Source: an uncultured Christensenellaceae bacterium (GTDB lineage: Bacteria > Bacillota > Clostridia > Christensenellales > Pumilibacteraceae). From it: a stretch of 37,488 nt of DNA. The first letter of the stretch is position 1, and each line of letters opens with the position of its first letter. A program made the translations under genes and the position numbers. The DNA is taken from assembly GCA_910588315.1 (NCBI GenBank), contig CAJUQF010000010.1, positions 1-37,488 on the forward strand, written 5' to 3'. Positions 26,769 to 34,422 of the stretch are shown in pieces. The notes below the pieces were generated by a model. That model was not told the origin of the DNA. It was given only the letters and a program-made list of their open reading frames with translations, and searched no databases.

Positions 26769-28346
26769 ATGCAAACTTACGGAATTGAAAAGTACGGGAT
26801 CTTGAAACCCAAGAAAGTCGACCGCAATAAATGTCCCGCGGTGCTTACCGAAGAGGCGCTGAAAACCGAGCCGTCGCGTCTTATGGATACCGGCGCATTG
26901 CTCGTCGAGACCGGCGCATATACCGGTCGTTCGCCCAAAGACCGTTTCATTGTAGACGAGCCGGGCGTTTCCGAACAGATCGGCTGGGGCAGCGAGAATA
27001 AAAAATTCCCGCTCGATAAGTTTGAACTTATCTACAAAAAAGTCGGCAAGTATCTGTCCGGCAAAAACGTATATTTGTTCGACGGTTTCGCCGGCGCCGA
27101 TCCCAAGTATCGCGTGTCGGTGCGCGTCATCAACGAGTATGCGTCCGAAAATCTGTTCATGAACAACATGCTCATTCGTCCGACCGAAGAAGAACTCGCG
27201 TCGTTCAAAGAGGATTATACGCTCATTGCCGTACCCGGGCTCAAACTCGATCCCAAGGAATGCGGCACCAACAGCGAAGCGGCGATATTGCTTTGCCTTA
27301 ACAAAAAGCTCATTCTCGTCGTCGGATCGAAGTATGCGGGCGAGATGAAAAAATCGGTATTCAGCCTTATGAACTATCTTCTTCCGCAGAAAGGTGTGCT
27401 CGGCATGCACTGCTCGGCAAACATGGCGCTCGACGGCAGCGGCGACACGGCATTGTTCTTCGGACTGTCCGGCACCGGCAAGACGACGCTGTCTGCCGAT
27501 CCCAAACGCGGACTTATAGGCGACGACGAACACGGCTGGTCCGATGACGGCATATTCAATATCGAAGGCGGCTGCTATGCCAAGTGCATAGATCTCAGCA
27601 AAGAACACGAGCCCGAAATTTACGGCGCCATCAAGTTCGGCGCGCTCGTCGAAAACGTAGTGATCGACGACGAGAAACGTTCGCCCGACTATAAAGACCG
27701 TAGCCTTACCGAGAACACGCGCGTTTCGTATCCTATCGACTTCATTCCCAACAAGGTCGTGCCGTCGGTCGGCAAACATCCCAAAACGGTCATCTTCCTT
27801 ACGGCGGATGCGTTCGGCGTATTGCCGCCCGTCGCCAAACTTACGAAAGAACAGGCGATGTTCTATTTCGTGTCCGGCTATACCAGTAAAGTCGCCGGCA
27901 CGGAGCGTGGAATAACCGATCCCGTCAGTACGTTCTCGACATGCTTCGGCGCGCCGTTCATGCCTCTGCCCAGCTCCGTTTACGCCGAGCTTTTGGGCGA
28001 GAAGATCGAAAAACACGGTTCGTCCGTTTACCTTATAAATACAGGCTGGACGGGCGGTGCGTACGGCGTAGGCAAGCGTATGAGCCTTCCCGCTACCCGC
28101 GCGATAGTCACCGCGGCGCTCGACGGCACGCTTGCGAACGTCGAGTACGAGACCGAACCGTTCTTCGGCTTGGCTATCCCCAAGACCTGCCCGAACGTCG
28201 ACAGCAACATTCTCAATCCCAAGAACGTGTGGGCGGACAAAGCCGAATACGACCGTCTTGCCAAGAAACTCGCGCATGACTTCGCCGAGAACATCAAAAA
28301 GTACAATCTCGACGCCAACATCGTAGCCGCCGGTCCCAAAGCGTAA
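26769..28346 (+). CDS. pckA: Phosphoenolpyruvate carboxykinase (ATP)
   Basis: A 525-residue cytoplasmic enzyme interconverting oxaloacetate plus ATP with phosphoenolpyruvate, CO2 and ADP. In gluconeogenic cells it makes PEP; in anaerobes it may also run towards oxaloacetate. Visible features are TGRSPKDRF near residue 52, the P-loop GLSGTGKTT (242-250), the metal-binding GDDEHGW (261-267) and RVSYP near 318. Length fits the ATP-dependent family. AAAGGAG (26757-26763) lies 5 nt before the ATG at 26769, ruling out an in-frame TTG at 26751 that overlaps the ribosome binding site. A short GGGC-TTTT-GCCC hairpin sits just upstream of the AAAGGAG. It may be read from the rsmA promoter, since no strong terminator separates them. 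Confidence 0.97.
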   Translation: MQTYGIEKYGILKPKKVDRNKCPAVLTEEALKTEPSRLMDTGALLVETGAYTGRSPKDRFIVDEPGVSEQIGWGSENKKFPLDKFELIYKKVGKYLSGKNVYLFDGFAGADPKYRVSVRVINEYASENLFMNNMLIRPTEEELASFKEDYTLIAVPGLKLDPKECGTNSEAAILLCLNKKLILVVGSKYAGEMKKSVFSLMNYLLPQKGVLGMHCSANMALDGSGDTALFFGLSGTGKTTLSADPKRGLIGDDEHGWSDDGIFNIEGGCYAKCIDLSKEHEPEIYGAIKFGALVENVVIDDEKRSPDYKDRSLTENTRVSYPIDFIPNKVVPSVGKHPKTVIFLTADAFGVLPPVAKLTKEQAMFYFVSGYTSKVAGTERGITDPVSTFSTCFGAPFMPLPSSVYAELLGEKIEKHGSSVYLINTGWTGGAYGVGKRMSLPATRAIVTAALDGTLANVEYETEPFFGLAIPKTCPNVDSNILNPKNVWADKAEYDRLAKKLAHDFAENIKKYNLDANIVAAGPKA

Positions 28347-28367
28347 TTACAGATCGAACGTAAATAT

Positions 28368-28408
28368 AAATGCCCGTGTGAACTTAATTGCTTATGCGGG
28401 CATTTTCT
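28368..28408 (+). terminator. pckA terminator
   Basis: AAATGCCCG (28368-28376) pairs with CGGGCATTT (28397-28405), followed by TCTATT. It begins 21 nt after the pckA stop codon. Confidence 0.75.
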
Positions 28409-28496
28409 ATTGCAAAGTTGTATTCTCGGAATGAAAGAAACGCCATATAGGAGAGAGTAAAAAGTTGAATCTGCGTGATCGAAAATATATAAATAT

Positions 28497-28540
28497 GCAA
28501 AAATTGCGTGTTCTTAAAAAATAAAATACGCAATTTTTGC
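28497..28540. promoter_or_regulatory. Perfect 13-bp inverted repeat, candidate operator
   Basis: GCAAAAATTGCGT (28497-28509) is the exact reverse complement of ACGCAATTTTTGC (28528-28540), separated by 18 nt of A/T-rich DNA. The right arm ends 8 nt before the -35 box of the HTH-nucleotidyltransferase operon. Each arm also contains an internal AATTGC/GCAATT-like symmetry. Its position fits binding by one of the three HTH proteins encoded downstream. Confidence 0.6.
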
Positions 28541-28548
28541 GTATGTGC

Positions 28549-28577
28549 TTGCGTTTTCGATAAATATGTATTATAAT
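28549..28577 (+). promoter_or_regulatory. Promoter of the HTH-nucleotidyltransferase operon
   Basis: TTGCGT (28549-28554), a 17-nt spacer, and a perfect TATAAT (28572-28577), giving a short leader that contains AAGGTGATAGG before the ATG at 28595. Confidence 0.75.
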
Positions 28578-28594
28578 GGCTTTAAGGTGATAGG

Positions 28595-29065
28595 ATGACG
28601 CTCAAGGAGTTAAGAACACAAAAAAGGCTCACACAGTCGGAGTGTGCCAAATATGTCGGTATGCCGCTTAGGACGTATCAGGTTTATGAATGTGATGAAA
28701 CTAAAGTCGGAACGATCAAGTATTTATATGTTTATCAAAAGTTGGAGGCATACGGTTTCGTAGATGAGTCGCACGGTATTTTATCTGTGGAAGATATAAA
28801 AAATATTTGCACAGAGGTATTTGAAAACTACGAGATTTCTTATTGTTATTTATTCGGATCTTATGCAAAAGGACGTGCTACCGAGACAAGCGATATCGAT
28901 CTACTCGTTTCTACCGCGGTAACAGGAATGAGATTTTTCGCGATAGTGGAAAATTTGCGAGAAAAACTCAAAAAGGAAGTTCATGTGCTTAATCAAAAAC
29001 AAGTCGAAGGCAATGCTCGGCTTATAGAAGATATCCTGAAGGACGGGATAAAAATTTATGGATAA
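28595..29065 (+). CDS. HTH-fused minimal nucleotidyltransferase (MNT-like)
   Basis: A 156-residue protein. Residues 1-50 form an XRE-type helix-turn-helix (MTLKELRTQKRLTQ...MPLRTYQVYE). Residues about 66-150 are a minimal nucleotidyltransferase domain with the complete active-site motif G88-S89-X10-D100-I-D102, and a later E in the KKEVHVLN strand that could be the third acidic residue. MNT proteins commonly act as antitoxins that AMPylate a HEPN toxin. No HEPN gene is adjacent, so this may be a self-regulated member, or it may modify something else. The start has AAGGTGATAGG upstream. A perfect inverted repeat precedes the promoter, suggesting autoregulation. It is the first gene of a tight three-gene operon. 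Confidence 0.85.
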   Translation: MTLKELRTQKRLTQSECAKYVGMPLRTYQVYECDETKVGTIKYLYVYQKLEAYGFVDESHGILSVEDIKNICTEVFENYEISYCYLFGSYAKGRATETSDIDLLVSTAVTGMRFFAIVENLREKLKKEVHVLNQKQVEGNARLIEDILKDGIKIYG

Positions 29066-29087
29066 CAAAAATAGGAGCAAGCATTCT

Positions 29088-29408
29088 ATGATAGACTTGG
29101 TCAAGAGAATAAACGAGTTGGCGTCGCAAAAGGGTTGGACTGGATATGAGTTATCCAAACAAACTGGTATATCTACGAATACGGTATACGATTGGCAAAA
29201 GGGCGTTACTCCGTCATTGTCAAATATTTTAAAAATATGCGAGGCAATGGATATAACGCTCGAACAATTTTTTTGCGGTATAGGGTCTTATCGATTGACA
29301 GAAGATGAAAACCGTATATTGCGGGAATGGATGACGCTATCCGATTTGGAGAAAAAAGCGATACTCGATATGATCGAAGTTTTTAAGATTTTAAAAAGAG
29401 ACAAATAA
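29088..29408 (+). CDS. XRE-family regulator, first of a tandem pair
   Basis: A 106-residue protein if started at ATG 29088, which has AGGAG (29073-29077) 10 nt upstream. An in-frame ATG at 29058 would add ten residues and overlap the previous gene by 8 bases, but it has a poorly spaced ribosome binding site. The N-terminal HTH reads LASQKGWTGYELSKQTGIST, then NTVYDWQKG and a hydrophobic cap LSNILKICEAMDITLEQFF. The C-terminal segment (LTEDENRILREWMTLSDLEKKAILDMIE) is shared with the next protein. It probably binds DNA as a dimer and may regulate its own operon. The target is not known. Confidence 0.82.
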   Translation: MIDLVKRINELASQKGWTGYELSKQTGISTNTVYDWQKGVTPSLSNILKICEAMDITLEQFFCGIGSYRLTEDENRILREWMTLSDLEKKAILDMIEVFKILKRDK

Positions 29409-29725
29409 TGTACGGATCGGAAATATCGGAAAAAATAAAAGCATACTGCTATGAGCGAAATATGAAAGTTTCGGAGTTGTTGCGAGTCTCGGGTCTATCC
29501 GCACATTTGATAGATGATTGGCAAAACGGTAAAACCGAACCGTCGTTTCCGGCGCTTATTCGTATATGCGAATCTTTGAGTATCGATATAAAAGATTTGT
29601 TCGTAGGCGGACAAAGGCTGACGGTATCTCAAATCGAAATATTGGAAGAGTGGCGCGTACTGTCCGATATACAAAGATCGGCGATATTCGATTATATCGA
29701 CGCCATGAAAGGCTGTAAGCGTTAA
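29408..29725 (+). CDS. XRE-family regulator, second of a tandem pair
   Basis: A 105-residue paralogue of the preceding gene. The HTH (about 5-60) contains MKVSELLRVSGLSAHLIDDWQNG and the cap FPALIRICESLSIDIKDLF. The C-terminus (LTVSQIEILEEWRVLSDIQRSAIFDYI) aligns with that of its neighbour. The ATG overlaps the upstream TAA by one base (TAATG), implying coupled translation and possibly a heterodimer of the two paralogues (inference). No T-rich hairpin was seen directly after it. Confidence 0.82.
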   Translation: MYGSEISEKIKAYCYERNMKVSELLRVSGLSAHLIDDWQNGKTEPSFPALIRICESLSIDIKDLFVGGQRLTVSQIEILEEWRVLSDIQRSAIFDYIDAMKGCKR

Positions 29726-29878
29726 ATCATATTATCCTAATAATAGCTTTTTAATACGGTGGCATTTATAAATATCCGTTATGATCGCATTATGCGACGT
29801 ATAGCGAGCGGGCGTTTGCCAGTATATGATTTTTTAGGATCGTGCGATTTATTTGCATATAAATTATGTTTATAAACC

Positions 29879-29907
29879 TTGCTTTTTCGGACGGAATGTG
29901 TTATAAT
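29879..29907 (+). promoter_or_regulatory. malQ promoter
   Basis: TTGCTT (29879-29884), a 17-nt spacer, and a perfect TATAAT (29902-29907). It gives a leader of about 30 nt before the GTG start. The DNA from the XRE stop (29725) to here holds nothing else recognisable. Confidence 0.72.
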
Positions 29908-29943
29908 CGGCACAGATACTACTGATACGGCGGAGGAACAAAC

Positions 29944-31392
29944 GTGGAACGAAAAGCCGGTGTTTTAATGCACATTTCTTCGTTACCCAATAACAGGGGA
30001 ATAGGCTCATTCGGCAAGTCGGCGTACGAGTTTGTCGATTTTCTTGCGGAGTCCGGACTGAGTCTGTGGCAGGTATTGCCGCTTTGCCCGACGTCGTACG
30101 GCGATTCGCCGTACCAGTCGCCGAGCGCAGTCGCCGGCAATCCGTATTTTATAGATATCGACACGCTTATAGAAAACGGACTGCTCAAAAAAACCGAAGC
30201 GTCCGAGTATGAACTCGGTAATGTCGATTATGCCGCCGTGTATTTCGAACGATTTAATACGCTTAGAAAGGCGTTTTCGCGGTTCATAAAAGCGCCACCC
30301 GATGACTACGAAATTTTTAAAAAGGAAAATGCGTTCTGGCTTGACGATTACGCATTGTTCATGGCGTTAAAAGAATCGCACGACATGCAGGCATGGTATA
30401 CTTGGGAACCCGAGTATATGCACCGTACCGCGAACATGAACAAGTTCGGCAAAGCCGCGGAGTTCCATAAATTTTTGCAGTACGAATTCTTCCGGCAATG
30501 GCTGGCGCTCAAGAACTACGCCAACGGTAAGGGCATCAAGATAGTGGGCGACATGCCTATCTACGTCGCGCACGACTCGGTAGAGGTGTGGAGCAATCCC
30601 AAACAGTTCCTGCTCAATCCCGATCTTACCAAAAAGGTCGTCGCAGGCGTTCCGCCCGATTATTTCTCGGCGGACGGTCAGCTTTGGGGCAACCCCATTT
30701 ACGATTGGGATTATATGCGCGAGACCGGTTACGAATGGTGGGTCATGCGCATGCGCATGGCGCTTAAATTTTACGACGTGGTGCGTATCGATCATTTCCG
30801 CGGTTTTGCCGATTACTATGTAATACCTGCCGATCATACGGACGCCAAGCACGGCGAATGGCATAACGGACCGGGTATGTCGCTGTTCGACGTAATAAAC
30901 GAGCGGCTTTCTCATCCGGCGATCATCGCAGAGGATCTCGGCGAACTGCACGAGTGCGTGCGCGAACTCGTGCGCGAGACCGGTTACCCCGGTATGAAGG
31001 TCATGCAATTCGCGTTCGACGGCAATCCGTATAACGATTTTTATTATACGAATTATAACGAAAACTGCGTGGCGTATCCCGGGACGCACGATAACGACAC
31101 CACGCGCGGCTGGTTCGAAGCGCTTAATGAAAATGACGAAAACTTGGTGCGCAGAACGCTTGGCTATTACGGCGACTGCAGCGATATCGCAGACGTGATC
31201 ACCGAACGATTGTTCTCGTCGCGTGCGAACACCGTCATTATCCCAATGCAGGATTTTTTGAATCTTCCGACTTCGGCGCGCATGAATATACCGTCGACGC
31301 TCGGCGGCAACTGGGCATGGCGCTCGGCTGCGGAATGGAAGAATAAAGCGGCGAGTATTCGCGCGCTCGCGGAGAAATACGACAGACTGTAA
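29944..31392 (+). CDS. malQ: 4-alpha-glucanotransferase (amylomaltase, GH77)
   Basis: A 482-residue cytoplasmic enzyme that transfers alpha-1,4-glucan segments between maltooligosaccharides, releasing glucose, in maltodextrin and glycogen use. The N-terminus (R-AGVLMHISSLP, then GDSPYQSPSAVAGNPYFIDI) is diagnostic. The GH77 catalytic residues are visible: nucleophile D283 in RIDHFRGF, acid/base E330 in AEDLG, and D383 in GTHDNDT. Length is normal for bacterial MalQ. The start is GTG, set by GGAGG (29932-29936) 7 nt upstream. It has its own promoter and terminator, so it is probably monocistronic. No other maltodextrin genes lie in the window. Confidence 0.96.
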   Translation: MERKAGVLMHISSLPNNRGIGSFGKSAYEFVDFLAESGLSLWQVLPLCPTSYGDSPYQSPSAVAGNPYFIDIDTLIENGLLKKTEASEYELGNVDYAAVYFERFNTLRKAFSRFIKAPPDDYEIFKKENAFWLDDYALFMALKESHDMQAWYTWEPEYMHRTANMNKFGKAAEFHKFLQYEFFRQWLALKNYANGKGIKIVGDMPIYVAHDSVEVWSNPKQFLLNPDLTKKVVAGVPPDYFSADGQLWGNPIYDWDYMRETGYEWWVMRMRMALKFYDVVRIDHFRGFADYYVIPADHTDAKHGEWHNGPGMSLFDVINERLSHPAIIAEDLGELHECVRELVRETGYPGMKVMQFAFDGNPYNDFYYTNYNENCVAYPGTHDNDTTRGWFEALNENDENLVRRTLGYYGDCSDIADVITERLFSSRANTVIIPMQDFLNLPTSARMNIPSTLGGNWAWRSAAEWKNKAASIRALAEKYDRL

Positions 31393-31430
31393 AAGCTATA
31401 CGATGATAATAATGATATGACCGCAATAAA

Positions 31431-31464
31431 AAACACGACGGAGTTATTTTGCTCCGTCGTGTTT
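31431..31464. terminator. Bidirectional terminator between malQ and the zinc-ribbon gene
   Basis: AAACACGACGGAG (31431-31443) pairs perfectly with CTCCGTCGTGTTT (31452-31464) around an 8-nt loop. T-rich sequence follows on both strands, so it can serve malQ (+) and the convergent zinc-ribbon gene (-). Confidence 0.85.
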
Positions 31465-31484
31465 GTGTTCGTTTGGAAATACGA

Positions 31485-31982
31485 TCACAGATCTTCCTCT
31501 TCCTCGTCGTCATCTTCGAAATCGTTGGGATCGACATTGAAGTCGAAGTCGTCCGGTTCGTCGGACATGGATTCGATATCTTCGTCCTCGTCCTCTTCTT
31601 CCGGTTCTTCGTCGTCGATGAGGACTTCCTGCATGCCGTCGGGGATCTCTTCTTCCTCGTCGTCGGCAAACGGATCCCAGCTGTTGTTTTCGTCGTCCTC
31701 GTCGCTGATCTCCTTGGATTCTTTTTCTTTCTCTTCCATTTCTTTTTTACATTCGAAACAGATGTCCTCGTCCTCACCCAAAAGATTTACATGGCAAACG
31801 GGACAGATACGGTTTTCCTGTTCGTCGTCCTCGTCTGGCAGGAGCAACGATGAATCGCCTAATCCCAACTCCGCTTTACACACGGCGCAAAGTTTGTCGC
31901 GCTTATCGATATAATTGATTTCGCAACGCGGGCAAATGATGTAAACGGGACGTTCGTCTTTGTTGGTTTTTTCTTTTTTCAT
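31485..31982 (-). CDS. Double zinc-ribbon protein with long acidic tail
   Basis: A 165-residue protein on the minus strand. Two zinc-ribbon-like units are visible near the N-terminus: CPRC-X11-CAVC (about residues 17-35) and CPVC-X11-CFEC (about 60-78). After a short KE-rich helix, the last 75 residues are overwhelmingly Asp/Glu, ending DDDEEEEDL. It has no membrane segment. Acidic tails like this suggest binding to basic proteins or mimicry of nucleic acid (inference). GGAG lies about 10 nt before the start, and a good promoter lies upstream. The plus strand opposite contains long Ser-rich open frames produced by the acidic codons; these are not genes. The family is not recognised beyond the zinc ribbons. 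Confidence 0.78.
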   Translation of the reverse strand: MKKEKTNKDERPVYIICPRCEINYIDKRDKLCAVCKAELGLGDSSLLLPDEDDEQENRICPVCHVNLLGEDEDICFECKKEMEEKEKESKEISDEDDENNSWDPFADDEEEEIPDGMQEVLIDDEEPEEEDEDEDIESMSDEPDDFDFNVDPNDFEDDDEEEEDL

Positions 31983-32051
31983 GAAAGTTTTCTCCGATAT
32001 GGGGTGGACTGCCTATCACGGGAAGTCGAGACGTTACCGTGAATCGCACCT

Positions 32052-32080
32052 ATTATATGCGTTTTCACGATTTTTGTAAA
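32052..32080 (-). promoter_or_regulatory. Promoter of the zinc-ribbon gene
   Basis: On the minus strand TTTACA (32080-32075), a 17-nt spacer, and a perfect TATAAT (32057-32052) lie about 60-70 nt upstream of the zinc-ribbon start. Confidence 0.65.
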
Positions 32081-32184
32081 CTGTTTTTATATGGTTTTCG
32101 AGAAATTTATCTGTAAATTTTACGTTTTTTTGTCTGCGTATAAAAAAAGACGATTTTGTCGACAATTATTTGCGGAGGATAGCC

Positions 32185-32415
32185 ATGCGTAAACGTACAT
32201 TAAACATCAACGAAGTCAAAAGGGATATAGAAGGGTTAAAGGGCAGGAATCTGTCTCTTTCCATAAACAAGGGCAGAAAGAAGATAACAAAGCTGAGCGG
32301 CGAAATAATCGATCTGTTCCCGTCGGTCTTTACGTTTCGCGCGGCAGCGGGCGATATAGTATCGTTTTCGTATTCCGACGTCATTTGCGGCGATATAAAA
32401 TTCCTGCTTGCTTGA
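32185..32415 (+). CDS. veg: Veg family protein
   Basis: A 76-residue protein matching the small Veg family (DUF1021): an N-terminal helix (LNINEVKRDIEGLKG), a basic strand (INKGRKKITKLSGEI), FPSVFTFR and VSFSYSDVICGDIKF. Veg is a short SH3-like beta-barrel protein, linked in Bacillus subtilis to biofilm gene control. The ATG at 32185 is chosen because GGAGG (32174-32178) lies 6 nt upstream; an in-frame TTG at 32170 precedes that site. In Bacillus veg lies between rsmA/yabG and sspF/ispE, and here it is again followed by ispE after one intervening gene. Confidence 0.88.
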   Translation: MRKRTLNINEVKRDIEGLKGRNLSLSINKGRKKITKLSGEIIDLFPSVFTFRAAAGDIVSFSYSDVICGDIKFLLA

Positions 32416-32446
32416 TACGGTTATACACAGTATATTCGGATATACG

Positions 32447-32476
32447 AAAAACTCCACCGAAATGTGGAGTTTTTTC
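32447..32476 (+). terminator. veg terminator
   Basis: ACTCCAC (32451-32457), loop CGAAAT, GTGGAGT (32464-32470), with A residues before and a run of T residues after, extending the stem. A strong Rho-independent terminator, 32 nt after the veg stop. Confidence 0.88.
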
Positions 32477-32577
32477 TTTGCGACAAATTTCGCCGCGAAA
32501 CGAATAATACTTATTTGCATAATATGCGTCGGATGCGAATATCATATAGCGATAACTTTTAATTCAAGGAGAACTAT

Positions 32578-34053
32578 ATGTCCGAAAACATCAATATCAA
32601 GAGCGACGGGATAATAAATATCGCACGCGGTCAAGCCGTGGTCGAGGCAAGAGCCGACGCGCCTGCCGGATGCAAAATATTATCCGCGTCGGCGTGGGCG
32701 GTAACTATGCCCGGCGAGATCTTTGCGGGCGAGGTGCGTTATACCGGTAAGGTCACGTTCGACTGTCTTATTCTTACGGGCGACGGCGCGATGGAATGTG
32801 TGACTACTGTCGCCGAATTTTCGGATAAGATAACTTCACCGGAAATCGCCGCGGGAATGAATATGACGCTCATACCGGAAGTGATAAACATTGACACCGC
32901 TATCGAGTCCGGTGCAGTCAAGCTCATTGCCGTTATAGATACTTCGGCGCTTACCGTTATGCCGCGCGAGTATACCTGTTTGTCCGTTCCCGACGACGGT
33001 GTGTACGCGGAGAATCGCACGTTCGAGTATGTTTCGCTGATCGCCGAACAGACCGAGACCGTATACATAACCGACAGCGTCGCCGTCAATAACGTTACGG
33101 AAGTGCTTTTCGCGTCGAGCCGGGTTTCCATCGGCGGCGTGGAAACGTCCGAAGGCGAGATCAAGATTTCCGGTACGGTGTATACCGACGCGGTATTGAA
33201 AGGCGAGAGCGGTGCGTCGGCAGCGCGTGTGATAACACCGTTTGCCAAGAGCATACCGGCGCTTGGCGTCACGTCCGACAGTTTTGCATACGCGACTGCC
33301 GCAATTACCGATACCGCCGCGACATATATCGACGGAGAGAATCGGTTGGAAACTTCCGCGACGCTCATGCTGTCCGTCACGGCGTTTGATCGCAAGATGT
33401 CCGACTGCGTGGTCGATGTGTTCTGCGCCGACTACGAGATAGAGACCAAACCGGTAACTGCGAAGTTGCAGGCTTGCGAAAAGCTCGCTATAGTTACCGA
33501 TACCGTCGACGGACAAATACCCATTCCTTCCGAAAAACCGGCGGCGGACAACGTTGTATGTATTTCAGGCGCGTTCTGCACGCTTTCCGATACGAAGATC
33601 GACGGCGGACGCGTTATAGCGGAAGGGCTTGTCGGCGGAGATATAGTATATTACAATGCCGAAAACAATGCGGTGGATACGATAGCGTTCAGATTGCCGT
33701 TCAGTATGCCGCTGTCGATACACACGGACATGACGAATGTTGCGGCAACCGCAACGGTCACGGATATTTCGGTACGGGTACGTCGCGAATCGGTATTCGA
33801 TATCAAAGCCGAAGTATCGTTTGCGCTTAGACTGTCGAGCGAGACCGAATGTACTTTTATAGAAAGCGTAAAAATAGGCGAGCCGTTGCCGCGTCCCGAC
33901 GCATCGGTCATAGTGCATATCGCAAAGCCGGGCGAAACGTTGTGGCAGGCGGCAAAAGCGCTGTGCTGTTCGCCAGAGAGTGTGGAAAAGCAGAATGCGT
34001 TTGCCGCGCCGTACGCCGGCGGCGAGCGGCTCGTCAATTTCTGTAAAAGATAG
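32578..34053 (+). CDS. DUF3794 (SPOCS) and LysM protein
   Basis: A 491-residue protein. The body appears to hold repeated SPOCS (DUF3794) beta domains, at about 10-145, 145-270 and 310-430, with typical strands such as KVTFDCLIL and GEIKISGTVYTDAV. The last 45 residues are a LysM domain beginning VIVHIAKPGETLWQAAKAL, expected to bind peptidoglycan. SPOCS/LysM proteins include spore-coat and cortex morphogenetic factors such as SipL of Clostridioides difficile. A gene of this type next to veg and ispE is common in Clostridia. No signal peptide is present, as is usual for mother-cell coat proteins. AAGGAG lies 8 nt before the ATG. Whether this organism makes spores cannot be judged here. Confidence 0.86.
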   Translation: MSENINIKSDGIINIARGQAVVEARADAPAGCKILSASAWAVTMPGEIFAGEVRYTGKVTFDCLILTGDGAMECVTTVAEFSDKITSPEIAAGMNMTLIPEVINIDTAIESGAVKLIAVIDTSALTVMPREYTCLSVPDDGVYAENRTFEYVSLIAEQTETVYITDSVAVNNVTEVLFASSRVSIGGVETSEGEIKISGTVYTDAVLKGESGASAARVITPFAKSIPALGVTSDSFAYATAAITDTAATYIDGENRLETSATLMLSVTAFDRKMSDCVVDVFCADYEIETKPVTAKLQACEKLAIVTDTVDGQIPIPSEKPAADNVVCISGAFCTLSDTKIDGGRVIAEGLVGGDIVYYNAENNAVDTIAFRLPFSMPLSIHTDMTNVAATATVTDISVRVRRESVFDIKAEVSFALRLSSETECTFIESVKIGEPLPRPDASVIVHIAKPGETLWQAAKALCCSPESVEKQNAFAAPYAGGERLVNFCKR

Positions 34054-34328
34054 CCTTCTCACGGTTTCTTATGCGGCGTCTTGCTACCGATATCGACGCT
34101 TGCTGTGTTGTACCTCTGCTCATCGTACCGCAGAAGGGTACGACTTCGGGAGACGACGCCTTGCAATCGCGCGATATCGCCAACGCAATACACTCGCGAC
34201 AAAACCGCTCGTCGGCTGCCTCTCACCGACACTCGTGCGGCGCACATCACTAACGCAATACATTCGCGTCATATCGGTTTTGCGACTGTCTCTCACCGAC
34301 ACTCGTGTTATATACTAAGTTATTATCG
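34054..34328. repeat. Non-coding region with 70-bp direct repeats and a hairpin
   Basis: AACGCAATACA-TCGCG recurs at 34182 and 34252, and TCTCACCGACACTCGTG at 34221 and 34291, both exactly 70 bp apart, so the region holds two diverged copies of a 70-bp unit. Because 70 is not a multiple of three, the repeat changes frame and coding is unlikely. Upstream is a hairpin, TCGTACC (34123-34129), loop GCAGAAG, GGTACGA (34137-34143). No ribosome-bound start is convincing. The stretch ends in a strong terminator and may be transcribed from the SPOCS/LysM gene. Confidence 0.6.
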
Positions 34329-34361
34329 AAAAAGCCGAGCGGCAAGTCCGTTCGGCTTTTT
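34329..34361 (+). terminator. Strong terminator upstream of ispE
   Basis: AAAAAGCCGAGCGG (34329-34342), loop CAAGT, CCGTTCGGCTTTTT (34348-34361): a 14-bp stem with one G-U pair, ending in T residues. Confidence 0.88.
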
Positions 34362-34387
34362 GTGTATAGTCGTGTAGGCGATTACGA

Positions 34388-34416
34388 TTGACAAAAATCG
34401 TTTTGCGTTGTATAAT
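34388..34416 (+). promoter_or_regulatory. ispE promoter placed for a leaderless mRNA
   Basis: Perfect consensus TTGACA (34388-34393), 17 nt, TATAAT (34411-34416). The ATG follows after exactly 6 nt (34423), the normal distance from a -10 box to the transcription start. Confidence 0.85.
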
Positions 34417-34422
34417 CGCCGT

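Noticed and set aside
26727..28277. Minus-strand 516-codon open frame opposite pckA
   Set aside because: pckA is unambiguous with all catalytic motifs; the antisense frame lacks any domain or start signal.
28465..28524. Possible 19-codon leader peptide (TTG start, AGGAG upstream) before the HTH-nucleotidyltransferase gene
   Set aside because: Very short, non-ATG start, no promoter found upstream of it, and it runs into the inverted repeat that is better explained as an operator.
31417..31914. Plus-strand Ser-rich open frame opposite the zinc-ribbon gene
   Set aside because: It is the antisense of the Asp/Glu-coding tail (GAC/GAA/GAT read backwards give Ser/Phe/Val), has no ribosome binding site and overlaps the bidirectional terminator.
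34071..34377. Small open frames across the 70-bp repeat region
   Set aside because: The 70-bp period shifts frame between copies, so the apparent His/Arg-rich peptides are not maintained; no ribosome binding site.
34408..34422. Upstream in-frame TTG start for ispE
   Set aside because: It overlaps the -10 hexamer of a perfect promoter, so it would not be in the transcript.
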